Assembly: GCF_023283535.1 (NCBI RefSeq)
Contig: NZ_JAKILT010000001.1
Location: forward strand, 1-64,000
Origin: Shewanella sairae
Lineage (GTDB): Bacteria > Pseudomonadota > Gammaproteobacteria > Enterobacterales > Shewanellaceae
Length of the DNA: 64,000 bases
Direction: 5' to 3'
Part shown: positions 1-8,456 of the stretch, piece by piece
Numbering within the stretch: position 1 is the first letter of the stretch
Layout of the letters: each line of letters opens with the position of its first letter
Position numbers and translations under genes: made by a program
Notes under the pieces: model-generated
The model's input: only the letters and a program-made list of their open reading frames with translations
What the model was told of the DNA's origin: nothing
The model's database searches: none

Positions 1-91
1 ACGGTAGCTCACGCTAAGCATGATTAGGTGTGCGTTGATAAGTTATGGGATGGCTGTTACTGCTTCTGTTTGATTGCATATGTTTAAGATA
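1..91 (-). repeat. Tandem copy of mtrB 3' end (copy A)
   Basis: This 91-bp block is identical to 153-243. Read on the minus strand, it ends with codons for NAHLIMLSVSYRL, the same C-terminus as MtrB (308-343 is the matching 36 bp in the gene). Upstream the copy keeps the SNSH codons of mtrB, but 7 extra bases shift the frame, so it cannot encode an intact MtrB tail. It begins at the first base of the window and may extend outside it. Confidence 0.85.
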
Positions 92-119
92 TTAAAGCCC
101 GCATTACGCGGGCTTTAAT
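91..119 (-). terminator. Terminator hairpin between repeat copies A and B
   Basis: Stem TTAAAGCCCGC / GCGGGCTTTAA with a short ATTAC loop and A/T-rich flanks, able to act in both directions. It follows the stop codon of the degenerate mtrB tail copy B by about 33 nt on the minus strand, the same arrangement as the hairpin after mtrB itself. Confidence 0.7.
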
Positions 120-152
120 ATCAGATGTTAATTACTGCTTGTTAGATTACAA

Positions 153-243
153 ACGGTAGCTCACGCTAAGCATGATTAGGTGTGCGTTGATAAGTTATGG
201 GATGGCTGTTACTGCTTCTGTTTGATTGCATATGTTTAAGATA
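153..243 (-). repeat. Tandem copy of mtrB 3' end (copy B)
   Basis: Identical over 91 bp to 1-91, offset 152 bp. On the minus strand it ends CGT TTG TAA, where mtrB has CGT TTA TAA. It shares AGTAACAGCCA and the last 36 coding bases with mtrB, but 14 bases replace the 7 found in mtrB between those blocks, breaking the frame. Both copies carry the same insertion, so one arose from the other after decay had begun. Confidence 0.85.
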
Positions 244-245
244 AT

Positions 246-272
246 AAAAAACCCGCATTTAGCGGGTTTTTT
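246..272 (-). terminator. Rho-independent terminator of mtrCAB
   Basis: AAAAAACCCGC / GCGGGTTTTTT stem with a 5-nt loop, about 30 nt past the mtrB stop codon on the minus strand. It is the first strong terminator after mtrB and probably ends the mtrCAB transcript. Confidence 0.8.
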
Positions 273-301
273 GATGTACCTAGATTTACTTGATACTTGA
301 A

Positions 302-2401
302 TTATAAACGGTAGCTCACGCTAAGCATGATTAGGTGTGCGTTATAGTCGTGGCTGTTACTGCCAAAACTCAACACATTCCAAATATCATCTGGCGCGAT
401 ATTATTGGCTGCATCGTTATCTTTGTAGTTTTCCATCTTATAATCTAAGCGAAGATCCATTTTCTCTGTCGCTTTGTATAAGGCGTAAACATTAACGTTG
501 TGCACTTTGGCGTAGTAATCACCGTAGTTGCCGGTTATACCTTGGCTAACTTGAGTGTTACTGTTTGAGTCAGAGTAAGTGTAATCAACACCTAAGCGCA
601 GCTTTTGCTCCATTAGGTTGTTGTAGCTAAAGCCTGCACCTAGCACATCAACTTGATCTTCAACGCTGCCATACCAGTTTGGCGCACCTAAGTTGCTACT
701 ACCGGCTTGTTCTGAATCGATGTTTTGACGGTTATAAAACGCCGTTAGAGTCATGTCATCATTGATGAGGTAACTCACACTGGCGTCATAACTCATATCT
801 TTCGATTCAGTTAAGCCGATTTGCGTTTCGTTATAATCATCAAGCGCGTAACGCACACCAAAATCTAACGTTAAGCTATCGATTGGACTGTGAGTGACAC
901 GGGCTTCAATCTGGGTACGGTTTCTGTCTGCAAGGTTATACTTGCGTAGTAAGTCGTTTTGCTCGCTTGAGGTCCACTCTGACGCTTGGTAAGTCGAACC
1001 ATCACGCTGACCGTAACTACCTTTAATCCACATATTCCAGTTGGCAAAAGCGCTTAATTGGTATTTTGCCCAAAGTGTGCTTTCATCAGTGGTTTCACGA
1101 TCTTGATAGCTGCGTTCATCCTTACGGTAATCCAAACCACCTTCAAGTTTATGACCACGTGCTAGACGGTAGTCTGCACCTAGCTTAGCTTTGTGGGTTG
1201 TGATGTCGTATGGCGTGTTATAAGCCGCTTGACCGGTTGTAGAGTCGATTGAAATTTGCGTCCATTCTTCTACATTAGTCTTGTTATCACGGTCGCTATA
1301 ATCGTAGCTGGCGTTTAAACGTAGTTGACGGTTAATACGCGAAACAACTTTAAGGGTTGCACCTTGAGTATCAACACGACCATCTAGTGACTCAGCTGGC
1401 ATTTGGTAACCGTAACCAGAGGTATTGAAGTCCTGATCTTGAGTCATCTGACCAAAGTACACGCGGCCATTCATGATAGTGCGACCCGCCACATATTGAC
1501 CTAATACCGAAACCGTATGGGCTTCGTTGTCCGGGTCGAGTGACATATAGCCTGTGGTTTGCGCACCAAAGGTTGGGCTAAATGCGTTTTCAAATGACAG
1601 TTCGCTGTATGCATTTTTAAAAACAGAACCATTATAGTTTACCGCTGTATACCAGTTGTCGCCGGCAAAGCGCACACCAGCTTCAATAGTATCAGTAGTA
1701 TAATCAACAGGTTCAGCAATCATCATTGATTGATTGTAGAAGCTACCTGAAGCTTGCTTTAAACCTATTTTGTCTTCACGTTGGTAATTAACGTAAGTGC
1801 TCCACAGTGTTTCTGCTTGGTATTCAAAACCTAGTCCTGCGCGTTCACGTTTAAGTGAAAGCTCAAGCGGATTTAGGCTTGAGTACAAGTTGCTCATGTC
1901 TTGCGTGCTGCCGCCATGAACCCAGTCACCCGGTAGGGTCAGGTTATCGCCGCCAACACCTTGATAAGGGCTCATAGCCTTATCTGTTTTGTAGGTTGCG
2001 ATTTGACGATAGTTAAGGTTCAGATTGTATTGGCCTTGCTTACCAACATTAATGTCAGCGCTGCCGTTATCCATTCCTAGGTTGTCAGCTTCAATTGTTG
2101 CTTGGTAGCCGTTTTCACCAGTGTATTTCACATCAGCGTCAACTTTACCGGCAAAGCCGTCTTCGGTTGCAAACGCATTCGCTGAACGAACGTCATCACT
2201 GCTGCTGTAGCCCGCGCCAATACCTACGGTACCCGATACGCCTTTTTCAACTTTACAGTTTTTACAAACCCACTTTTCGAACTTTACTTTTTCGGTGTTC
2301 GCATTTTGAATACCGTAGCCGTCAGCTGCGATGGCTGCGCCAGATAGCATACCGGCATGGGTAATCAAAGCGAGCGTGACTAAATTTAGTTTGAATTTCA
2401 T
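302..2401 (-). CDS. mtrB: MtrB, outer-membrane beta-barrel of the MtrCAB conduit
   Basis: This 699-aa precursor forms the outer-membrane barrel that sheathes decaheme MtrA and docks it to surface MtrC, letting electrons cross the membrane. The start is the ATG at 2401 (MKFKLNLVTLAL), preceded by GGGAGA; an in-frame start 54 nt upstream would lie inside mtrA and remove the signal peptide. A Sec signal ends near AAIAADGYG. Just after it is the CKNC pair (CXXC) typical of MtrB proteins that partner Mtr-type decahemes. The rest is alternating polar/hydrophobic strand sequence rich in Tyr and Asp/Asn, ending in SVSYRL with a penultimate-type aromatic terminus of barrel proteins. It starts 13 nt after the mtrA stop, so it is co-transcribed with mtrA. 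The 3' end is duplicated downstream. Confidence 0.96.
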   Translation of the reverse strand: MKFKLNLVTLALITHAGMLSGAAIAADGYGIQNANTEKVKFEKWVCKNCKVEKGVSGTVGIGAGYSSSDDVRSANAFATEDGFAGKVDADVKYTGENGYQATIEADNLGMDNGSADINVGKQGQYNLNLNYRQIATYKTDKAMSPYQGVGGDNLTLPGDWVHGGSTQDMSNLYSSLNPLELSLKRERAGLGFEYQAETLWSTYVNYQREDKIGLKQASGSFYNQSMMIAEPVDYTTDTIEAGVRFAGDNWYTAVNYNGSVFKNAYSELSFENAFSPTFGAQTTGYMSLDPDNEAHTVSVLGQYVAGRTIMNGRVYFGQMTQDQDFNTSGYGYQMPAESLDGRVDTQGATLKVVSRINRQLRLNASYDYSDRDNKTNVEEWTQISIDSTTGQAAYNTPYDITTHKAKLGADYRLARGHKLEGGLDYRKDERSYQDRETTDESTLWAKYQLSAFANWNMWIKGSYGQRDGSTYQASEWTSSEQNDLLRKYNLADRNRTQIEARVTHSPIDSLTLDFGVRYALDDYNETQIGLTESKDMSYDASVSYLINDDMTLTAFYNRQNIDSEQAGSSNLGAPNWYGSVEDQVDVLGAGFSYNNLMEQKLRLGVDYTYSDSNSNTQVSQGITGNYGDYYAKVHNVNVYALYKATEKMDLRLDYKMENYKDNDAANNIAPDDIWNVLSFGSNSHDYNAHLIMLSVSYRL

Positions 2402-2414
2402 CTTCTCGTCTCCC

Positions 2415-3401
2415 TTAGCGCTGGAATAGCTTGCCAGATGGATGGTTAGAACCATGGATCTGGTTGTGACAGTTCAAACAGCTACGGCCGCCGGTCATGG
2501 CGTTGCCGCCTACCGTTGAACCTTGCTCTGTGTTGCCAAATAGTGCTTGTCCGCTATGCGCAGAAGAGTGACATTGTTGACAAAGCTGTGGAGCACGAGT
2601 TTTAAGCATGCCTTCATTCACGCTACCATGTGGGTTGTGGCATGCTACGCAGTCTTCAGTTACGGGTGCATGCTCCCACAATTTTGGGCCGCGTTTTTCC
2701 GCATGGCATGAGTAACAGGTATCGTTAACCGTAGGTTTAACAAGATCTGAGTCGCTCATAGTGCCGTGTGGGTTATGACAATCGCTACATACCATTTGAG
2801 CCCATTTCATTGGGTGGCTAGAGCGTTTGTTCATGTCAGCTTTTTGCTGAGTGTGACAGCTAGTACAGACTTCCATTTCAGTGTTTTTAGACAGAACTGG
2901 ATCTTTGGCTGTATGCACTGAGTGACAAGAGGCACAAGCCACGTCAGCATTGTCATGGTGACCACCATTCCAATCCATACGCTTGTCGTCTTTATGACAG
3001 CTCATACAAACACTGTTTTGTAGCTCAGGTGATAGTGTTGATTCTGGACCAAAGGCGATCATTGGCTCGTTACCGCCGCGGTTATGTTTACCCATTGGGC
3101 CATGACATGCTTCACATTGAAGGCCTGCCATTGGACTCTTGCTAGAGTCAACAGAACCATGAACACCTTTGAATAGGTCCATGACTTTTTCAGATTTACG
3201 GTGACACATAAGGCAAGAGTCTGCACCTTTTGGTGAGTACTTACCTTCAGCGAACTTCTGATCCAGTGTGGCTTCAACTTCATCAGGAGTCATCTTAGCG
3301 TCCCACTTAGATGCTGCTGCAGTGTGGGCAAAACCAAGAGAAAGAACTAGCGACGCCATAATAGCCGGTAGTAGGGTTTTTAATCTTTTTGTGATCTTCA
3401 T
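2415..3401 (-). CDS. mtrA: MtrA, periplasmic decaheme c-type cytochrome
   Basis: This 328-aa protein carries electrons from periplasmic donors and the quinol dehydrogenase CymA into the MtrB barrel. Ten CXXCH heme sites are visible in order: CLMCH, CEACH, CMSCH, CASCH, CTSCH, CSDCH, CYSCH, CVACH, CQQCH and CLNCH. The signal peptide ([18 protein letters not shown]) is cleaved near HTAAASKW; no lipobox is present, consistent with a soluble periplasmic or barrel-embedded protein. The start has AGGAAG five bases upstream. It lies between mtrC and mtrB with a 113-nt gap to mtrC that contains two stem-loops, so its level relative to mtrC may be tuned at the RNA level. It is closely similar to MtrD (17851-18813) across most of its length. 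Confidence 0.97.
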   Translation of the reverse strand: MKITKRLKTLLPAIMASLVLSLGFAHTAAASKWDAKMTPDEVEATLDQKFAEGKYSPKGADSCLMCHRKSEKVMDLFKGVHGSVDSSKSPMAGLQCEACHGPMGKHNRGGNEPMIAFGPESTLSPELQNSVCMSCHKDDKRMDWNGGHHDNADVACASCHSVHTAKDPVLSKNTEMEVCTSCHTQQKADMNKRSSHPMKWAQMVCSDCHNPHGTMSDSDLVKPTVNDTCYSCHAEKRGPKLWEHAPVTEDCVACHNPHGSVNEGMLKTRAPQLCQQCHSSAHSGQALFGNTEQGSTVGGNAMTGGRSCLNCHNQIHGSNHPSGKLFQR

Positions 3402-3440
3402 AATAGCTTCCTAAACTTGCACAATTTTGAAGAGAAAGTA

Positions 3441-3456
3441 GGGGAGAGGCCTCCCC
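3441..3456 (-). other. GC-rich stem-loop in mtrC-mtrA spacer
   Basis: GGGGAG / CTCCCC with an AGGC loop. On the minus strand it is followed by TACTTTCTC, a poor U-tract, so it resembles a weak terminator or processing hairpin rather than a full stop. It is 40-55 nt before the mtrA start. Confidence 0.5.
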
Positions 3457-3471
3457 CTTTTCTAAACTCTT

Positions 3472-3498
3472 GGACTCAAGTATTTAATGCTTGAGTCC
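3472..3498 (-). other. Perfect 9-bp stem-loop after mtrC
   Basis: GGACTCAAG / CTTGAGTCC with a 9-nt A/T loop, 16 nt past the mtrC stop on the minus strand. It lacks a T-run, so it more likely stabilises the mtrC 3' end or marks a processing site than terminates transcription. Confidence 0.6.
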
Positions 3499-3514
3499 AG
3501 CTGAGTTGCGCAAA

Positions 3515-5515
3515 TTACATCTTCACAGAAGTGTGATCGCCTGGTGTTGGTGCGTGGCAGTAGAAACAGCTTTCTAGCTGTGCTGCATCATTTGCTTCTT
3601 GCTTAGAAACACCGACTAATGCACCTTGGCCTTCAACGTGGGCTTTGAAGCTATCCATGTTGTAGCTGTGACAAGAGACACAAGTTGCTGCGATAGGCGT
3701 TGTGTATTGACCGCCATCAGTTGCAATAGCGCCTTTCTTCTTGAATGCATCACGATCAAAGTCGTTATGACACTGGTCACAGTTCATGCCTGGGATCACT
3801 GCGTAATCACCTTGGCTGTGTACTTTGTGCAGTTTCATTTCGAGTGCGCCTTGGTTTGCACCGCCTGCGTATGTGCCATCTGGTGTGTGACAAGTGGTAC
3901 AAGCATCGACACCGATAATTGGCTCACCGTTAGCATCTTTGCTGTGAGAAAGTTGCTCTGTCATCACGAAACCTGCGTGATGTCCGCCTTTATGGATTTG
4001 GAAATCATCAGAGTGACAGTTTGCACATGAAGTAAAGTTTACTGAGTCAACATGGCGCATGCTTGGTGCTTCACCTGATAGTGTTGCAAAAGCAAGGTCA
4101 GCTTTCATTGCTGTGTATTTGCTGGTGTCGTTACCGTCAAAGCTTGGGTCATCACAAGTGACAAACTCGCCTTTTTCAGAACACATTGCCCAGCCAACAA
4201 ATGTAAAGGCAGTTTCAGCGTCTTGACCCGCAGCAGCTAGCTTAAGATCTTTAGTGGTTGTATAAACTAACTTACCAGCTTCAATTTTGGCTTTAGCATC
4301 GACAACGCCATTTTTGATAGCATTAACAGAGTCTTTACCGCTGTAACCAAGAGTCACGTTATTTGGACCTACGTTAGTGATCACTTCGAAACGTTGAATC
4401 TTTGGTAATAGGCTGGCGATATCAACTTGTTCACCATTGGTATCCACAACTTGAATGCTAATGGTTGCAGCTTCGGTAGTTGCATCAATTGTAGATGCGA
4501 CATTAATACCGTACTGGTCGATTAGTGCAGCGGTATCTTCAAAACCAACAGTGTGTAGCTCTTCCGTCCAGCTCGCATTATGACAAGCGATACAGTTTGA
4601 GTTGTCAGCTTGTTGAGAGTGACCTTTACCAGCGACAAAGTCGATGCCTGTATGGCAGCTTGTACAAGTTTCCATAGTAGGAACGCTTGACCAGTTGCCC
4701 CATTCTGCTAAGTCAGTATTGCCTTCTTCTGGCGCAACGTGACAAGTTTTACAATTATCTTGAACGATAGCGTTAGCTGTTTCTGCACTCTTGTCCATGT
4801 CTCTGCCGTACATTTTTGCATCGTTGTGTACGTTATGGATTAAGTGATTGTAGGCAATCTGTGGCTTACCTTTACTATCAGCCAATTCTTGGGTATGACA
4901 TGCAGCACAAGTTTCTGAAGAAGTATAACCGTGGTAGATTTTCTTACCTTCAGCGTGGCATGAGTTACAGCTAGCGGTTGCAACAACATTTTTAGTGTAG
5001 GTAGCTTCATAGCCTTCACCAGAGAAATCCTGCGACAGCTCAGTACGAGGTACAGTTGTTTCACCGTCAGCGAGTGTTGAAGCACTTGCAATGATGTTAT
5101 ATCGTTGAGTTAGCTCAGAGTTGTAACCTTCAACTGGAATGCTGAAGCTATAGTTACCATTCTTTTTGTCTTCAAATTCTTTTTGTGAACCAATGTATTG
5201 CCATTCAGCACTGTTACCCGCACCAGTAGAACCTTGTGGTAGAAGTTGCACAACTTTTTTCACTTCAAGCGCCGTTAGACCTACAACGGGTAGATCTTCT
5301 TCGTTTGTCGCAAACACATTAAGCGTTGGAACGCCATCAGCGTAGGTTACATCAGTCACTTTTAGGTTAAGTGTGTTGATGTAGTCAGCTGCTGGACCAC
5401 CAGGGTTACCTGGATTACCGTCGTTACCATCATCACCACCACAGCCTGTTAGGGCCATGGAGACAGCACCGGCTGCTAGAAGCAGCGCTATTTTAGATTT
5501 GTTTGTATTCATCAT
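3515..5515 (-). CDS. mtrC: MtrC, outer-membrane surface decaheme lipoprotein cytochrome
   Basis: This 666-aa protein is the terminal reductase of the MtrCAB conduit, passing electrons to extracellular metals, flavins or OmcA-type partners. Ten CXXCH motifs fall as 5 + 5 in the two heme domains: CNSCH, CAACH, CKTCH, CTSCH, CIACH, then CANCH, CTTCH, CDQCH, CVSCH and CFYCH. The lipoprotein signal ends LTGC (Cys25), followed by a Gly/Asp/Asn/Pro linker. Domain III has a CX8C pair (C-SEKGEFVT-C), the known redox-sensitive disulfide of MtrC-type cytochromes. The C-terminus DHTSVKM is as in MR-1 MtrC. The start is the first ATG of ATGATG, with AGGGA six bases upstream. Expression probably depends on the upstream region 5516-5700. 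Confidence 0.96.
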   Translation of the reverse strand: MMNTNKSKIALLLAAGAVSMALTGCGGDDGNDGNPGNPGGPAADYINTLNLKVTDVTYADGVPTLNVFATNEEDLPVVGLTALEVKKVVQLLPQGSTGAGNSAEWQYIGSQKEFEDKKNGNYSFSIPVEGYNSELTQRYNIIASASTLADGETTVPRTELSQDFSGEGYEATYTKNVVATASCNSCHAEGKKIYHGYTSSETCAACHTQELADSKGKPQIAYNHLIHNVHNDAKMYGRDMDKSAETANAIVQDNCKTCHVAPEEGNTDLAEWGNWSSVPTMETCTSCHTGIDFVAGKGHSQQADNSNCIACHNASWTEELHTVGFEDTAALIDQYGINVASTIDATTEAATISIQVVDTNGEQVDIASLLPKIQRFEVITNVGPNNVTLGYSGKDSVNAIKNGVVDAKAKIEAGKLVYTTTKDLKLAAAGQDAETAFTFVGWAMCSEKGEFVTCDDPSFDGNDTSKYTAMKADLAFATLSGEAPSMRHVDSVNFTSCANCHSDDFQIHKGGHHAGFVMTEQLSHSKDANGEPIIGVDACTTCHTPDGTYAGGANQGALEMKLHKVHSQGDYAVIPGMNCDQCHNDFDRDAFKKKGAIATDGGQYTTPIAATCVSCHSYNMDSFKAHVEGQGALVGVSKQEANDAAQLESCFYCHAPTPGDHTSVKM

Positions 5516-5608
5516 TTTTTCCCTGCATAGGTTTGGCACTGTCTTAAACGTGTGGCTCGATTGATTGAGGCCAACTGTAATTTTTTAATTTCCGCTTAAG
5601 TCAATGCT

Positions 5609-5638
5609 GGAAATAAGATTCCCCAAGGAAAGGCTAAC
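5609..5638 (-). promoter_or_regulatory. Palindrome plus AAGGCTAAC element upstream of mtrC
   Basis: GGAAATAAGATTCC (5609-5622) followed by AAGGCTAAC (5630-5638). The same pair, GGAATTTTATTTCC then AAGGCTAAC, occurs upstream of omcA1 (8169-8197) at almost the same distance from the start codon (about 100 versus 92 nt). This is probably a shared promoter/leader element; its binding factor is unknown to me. Confidence 0.45.
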
Positions 5639-5676
5639 GTAATGTAGGGCTAAAATCTGCATATCAGGTGCTAAGA

Positions 5677-5692
5677 TGTGACATGGATCTGT
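5677..5692 (-). promoter_or_regulatory. Possible CRP half-site upstream of mtrC
   Basis: TGTGA-N6-TCTGT. One half matches the CRP consensus TGTGA-N6-TCACA fully, the other weakly. It lies 69 bp from the downstream palindrome, versus 68 bp for the better CRP-like site at omcA1, which supports a common promoter layout. CRP control of mtrC and omcA is known in S. oneidensis. Confidence 0.35.
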
Positions 5693-5725
5693 CTATTTAT
5701 AAAGAGGTAGGTCAAGGTGTCGAAG

Positions 5726-5812
5726 ATGAACTATAAAGTTGCTTTTATTGGTTGGGTGTGTTTGAGCTTGGTTGGTATTTGTTTGCGGACTTGTTGTTGG
5801 TGGCGGTTATAG
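5726..5812 (+). CDS. Possible 28-aa small membrane protein between mtrC and omcA1
   Basis: An ATG at 5726 has AAGGTG six bases upstream and opens a 28-codon frame starting MNYKVAFIGWVCLSLVG and ending RTCCWWRL. The middle is hydrophobic enough for one short membrane helix, with basic residues at the end. The TAG stop touches a terminator hairpin at 5813-5840. It lies on the strand opposite the cytochrome genes. I do not recognise it; such a short frame can occur by chance, and the hairpin is needed anyway for omcA1. Confidence 0.3.
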   Translation: MNYKVAFIGWVCLSLVGICLRTCCWWRL

Positions 5813-5840
5813 AAAAGGGAGGCAAAGCCTCCCTTTTTTT
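5813..5840 (-). terminator. Terminator after omcA1 (bidirectional)
   Basis: AAAAGGGAGGC / GCCTCCCTTTTTTT stem-loop, 30 nt past the omcA1 stop on the minus strand. Runs of A on one side and T on the other let it work in both directions. It separates omcA1 transcription from mtrC, implying that mtrC has its own promoter. Confidence 0.85.
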
Positions 5841-5869
5841 ATCACATTAACTTATTGAGCTTAATGGGA

Positions 5870-8083
5870 TTAGTGACCGTGTGCGTTAACGATTTGCTCT
5901 GGAGAGTGACAAGTTGCACAGCTCTCTTTTGCGTTAATCGCAGTGTCTTTATCAAGTGCGTCTAGAACACCACCGTTAGTTTCGATGTGAGCACGAGTAG
6001 ACTCGTTGAACCAAGGATCTGTTGGACGGTGACAAGTTAAACATGCACCTGCATCAGAAGATGCCCAAACAGCTTTGCCTTCGGCATTGACATCTTGCCA
6101 TACACGCTCAGGAGAGCGACCTAAAGCAATACCTTCAAGTTCGCCGCTCTTGTCATTTTCAGCGTGACAAGTTGCACAGTCTGATTTGACTACAGTACCA
6201 GAATAGTGACCTTCTGCTTTATGGGCTTTATAAGCAAAGTTTGTTGGAACAAACTTGCCTGAACCCCAATAAGTTTCAGATAAGCCTTTGTCAGACACGT
6301 GACAAGCTTGACAGTTTACACCGTTACCATAGTGAACGATTTCTTGGTTATGACAGCTAGAACATTTCGCTTCATCGATGATGCTACGACGTTCTTTTGC
6401 AGCTTCTGTTGTATCTGTGCCATTCCAAGTAAAGCGCAGTGGCTGGTCTTGAATGTAAGCTGATGGGTTTAGCAATACATCAGGTTTTTCAGCATCGTAC
6501 ACACAAGCTGCTGGAACTACTTCTGCGACACCATAACCACTTGACTTAAAGCAAGTTGCAACACCAGCAAATAGTTCAACACTCTTGCCTTCTAGATCAC
6601 TAGGTAGTCCTAGCTTGCTATTTGTGCTGTTAATGCTAAATGTTTTCGTTGTTTCGTTATAAGTTGAAACTTCTGTATTAGTTAGCGCAAAACCACGAGC
6701 ACTGTATTTGCTTGTATCGCTGTAAGCTGGGTAATCTTTATCAATATCCCATGAGAAATAGATGCTTGATTTAGTATACTTGCTTGGGTTTGCGATAAAC
6801 TCTTTAGCTACCGGCTCACCGTTACCGTCAAGGATTTGTACGTCGAATGTCAGTACATTTTCAGTCGCTTTTACGTTAGTAAACTTAGCTGAGTATCCTT
6901 GACTATCTTGATAGCGTTTCATCACGTCGCCGTGGCGCTTTTCTGCATTACCTGTACCTGGGTAGGTATCAGTCGCGTTGTGACACGCAACACAGTTAGT
7001 GCTTGAGTGGTTCTGAGATGGCTTCTCTGTATGACAACCGATACAAGCAGTATTGCTTAGATCAGCTTTGAAAATATCTGCATTTGCAGGAGCATTTTCA
7101 CCTTCTACGTGACACGCTGTACAATCAGCTGCAGGGTTTTGTGGGTATTTCACATCACCGTAGTCATGTACGCCACCACCATATCCAATTACCTTGTAAG
7201 GCGCTGGTACCATGCCGTCTGCAGTGCTAGTCATTCTGTTGCTACCTTTATGGATCGCGTGGATCATATAGGTAAAGTCAACACTGTTGCCTGATTCTGG
7301 ATCGCCAGATGTTGCCGTGTGGCAAGAGGCACAGTTTTCAACGTCGATACGGCGACCGCCATGGAAAGCAAGGCTGTCTGGCTGGTGACAGGTGTAACAG
7401 GTTTCAATTGCAACGACATTGCGAGTTTGAATACCGTCTGTCATACCTGTTGATGGTTGCCAGTCAAAATGCGCGTTAGCAGCAAAATTTGGTAGTTCTA
7501 ATTCTAGCGTCGCGCGTTGAGTGCTTTCAGCGTCGTAAGCTACGGCAACTGGTGCAGTTACATCGGCAATATTTTGCTGGAAGCTATAGGTATAAGTACC
7601 GTCACCATTATCAACAAAGCAAGTGTCGCAATTTGATGCTTTTTCTACTTCTGCTTGGAATTGCTTTGAAGGATTAATATTGCTTTCGCCTTCAGGGATC
7701 CAATCTTCATTCGGAGATTTTTCAGTGTTGATATATGCTTGCCACTGGAAGCCTCTATCTGCTTCGTTTTCACCCATTAACTCAGTAACATGAGTTAATT
7801 GAGCGATACCAAAGCGTAAGTCATGATCTTTTGTTAGACCAAGTACCGCAACGCCGTTGTCATTTTCAAGTTTGAAATCAACCGTTACTGTACCCGCATC
7901 AACAGTTGCATTGGTGAAAATAGCATTAACGCTTTTTGCGCTATCAATGCTAACGCCAATTACGCCATCTTGGCCGTCATTACCGTTATCGCCATCACTA
8001 CCACAGCCAGTGACTGCTAATGAAAGCACCCCGGCTGTAAGCAGTGCTTTAGAAGCAGCGCTTAGATTAAATTTGTTCATCAT
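5870..8083 (-). CDS. omcA: OmcA-type outer-membrane decaheme lipoprotein (omcA1)
   Basis: This 737-aa surface cytochrome would accept electrons from MtrC and reduce extracellular acceptors. The start is the first ATG of ATGATG at 8083, with AGGGA eight bases upstream. The lipobox ends VTGC (Cys27), followed by a GDNGNDGQDG linker. Ten CXXCH sites: CYTCH, CASCH, CTACH, CIGCH, CVACH, then CSSCH, CQACH, CATCH, CLTCH and CATCH. Domain I has the non-heme CDTC pair, and domain III a CX15C pair, as in OmcA. From memory, domain III (KSSIYFSWDIDKDYPAY) closely resembles MR-1 OmcA, while domain IV is more diverged and lacks an LKYAGVQ stretch found in omcA2. It ends SPEQIVNAHGH. Flanked by terminators at 5813 and 8457, it is likely monocistronic. 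Confidence 0.93.
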   Translation of the reverse strand: MMNKFNLSAASKALLTAGVLSLAVTGCGSDGDNGNDGQDGVIGVSIDSAKSVNAIFTNATVDAGTVTVDFKLENDNGVAVLGLTKDHDLRFGIAQLTHVTELMGENEADRGFQWQAYINTEKSPNEDWIPEGESNINPSKQFQAEVEKASNCDTCFVDNGDGTYTYSFQQNIADVTAPVAVAYDAESTQRATLELELPNFAANAHFDWQPSTGMTDGIQTRNVVAIETCYTCHQPDSLAFHGGRRIDVENCASCHTATSGDPESGNSVDFTYMIHAIHKGSNRMTSTADGMVPAPYKVIGYGGGVHDYGDVKYPQNPAADCTACHVEGENAPANADIFKADLSNTACIGCHTEKPSQNHSSTNCVACHNATDTYPGTGNAEKRHGDVMKRYQDSQGYSAKFTNVKATENVLTFDVQILDGNGEPVAKEFIANPSKYTKSSIYFSWDIDKDYPAYSDTSKYSARGFALTNTEVSTYNETTKTFSINSTNSKLGLPSDLEGKSVELFAGVATCFKSSGYGVAEVVPAACVYDAEKPDVLLNPSAYIQDQPLRFTWNGTDTTEAAKERRSIIDEAKCSSCHNQEIVHYGNGVNCQACHVSDKGLSETYWGSGKFVPTNFAYKAHKAEGHYSGTVVKSDCATCHAENDKSGELEGIALGRSPERVWQDVNAEGKAVWASSDAGACLTCHRPTDPWFNESTRAHIETNGGVLDALDKDTAINAKESCATCHSPEQIVNAHGH

Positions 8084-8168
8084 TTTATGTCCCTGCAATA
8101 GTTTTTTAATCATCACTAACTGCTGGTTTTATCGGAGAACAAAACTGATATAACCGCAATTAGTGTGT

Positions 8169-8197
8169 GGAATTTTATTTCCAACACTAAGGCTAAC
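8169..8197 (-). promoter_or_regulatory. Palindrome plus AAGGCTAAC element upstream of omcA1
   Basis: GGAATTTTATTTCC (8169-8182), itself inside an AGTGT...ACACT outer repeat, followed by AAGGCTAAC (8189-8197). It is the counterpart of 5609-5638 at mtrC, in the same order and spacing. It lies between the CRP-like site and the start codon, so near the expected transcription start. Confidence 0.45.
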
Positions 8198-8235
8198 TAA
8201 GCGGGAAGCATTTAGCAGGTGTTTTAACGCCTTTA

Positions 8236-8251
8236 TGTGATTAAGGTCAGA
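8236..8251 (-). promoter_or_regulatory. CRP-like site upstream of omcA1
   Basis: TGTGA-TTAAGG-TCAGA matches 9 of 10 consensus bases of TGTGA-N6-TCACA. It lies about 160 nt upstream of the omcA1 start. CRP activation of omcA is established in S. oneidensis, so this is a credible activator site. Confidence 0.6.
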
Positions 8252-8456
8252 CTATTTCTTTAGGGGTATATAGAAAGTGCCCATTTTAGGACTATTTTAA
8301 TTATCGATTAATAATCGTTCGTCGATAAAAGTGTTTTTGTTGTTAAAATGTAACGTTTTTTGCAGGTAGGTACTTTGATGTTTATTTAGGTGTGTTTCTT
8401 TTTATTTTCAAATATAAATAGGCAAGGTTAGTTAAGGTTTATGCGGTTAAAAGCGT

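Noticed and set aside
1..343. CRISPR array from the repeated blocks at the window start
   Set aside because: Only two full copies of 91 bp plus a partial, with hairpins in the spacers and coding homology to mtrB; not a CRISPR layout.
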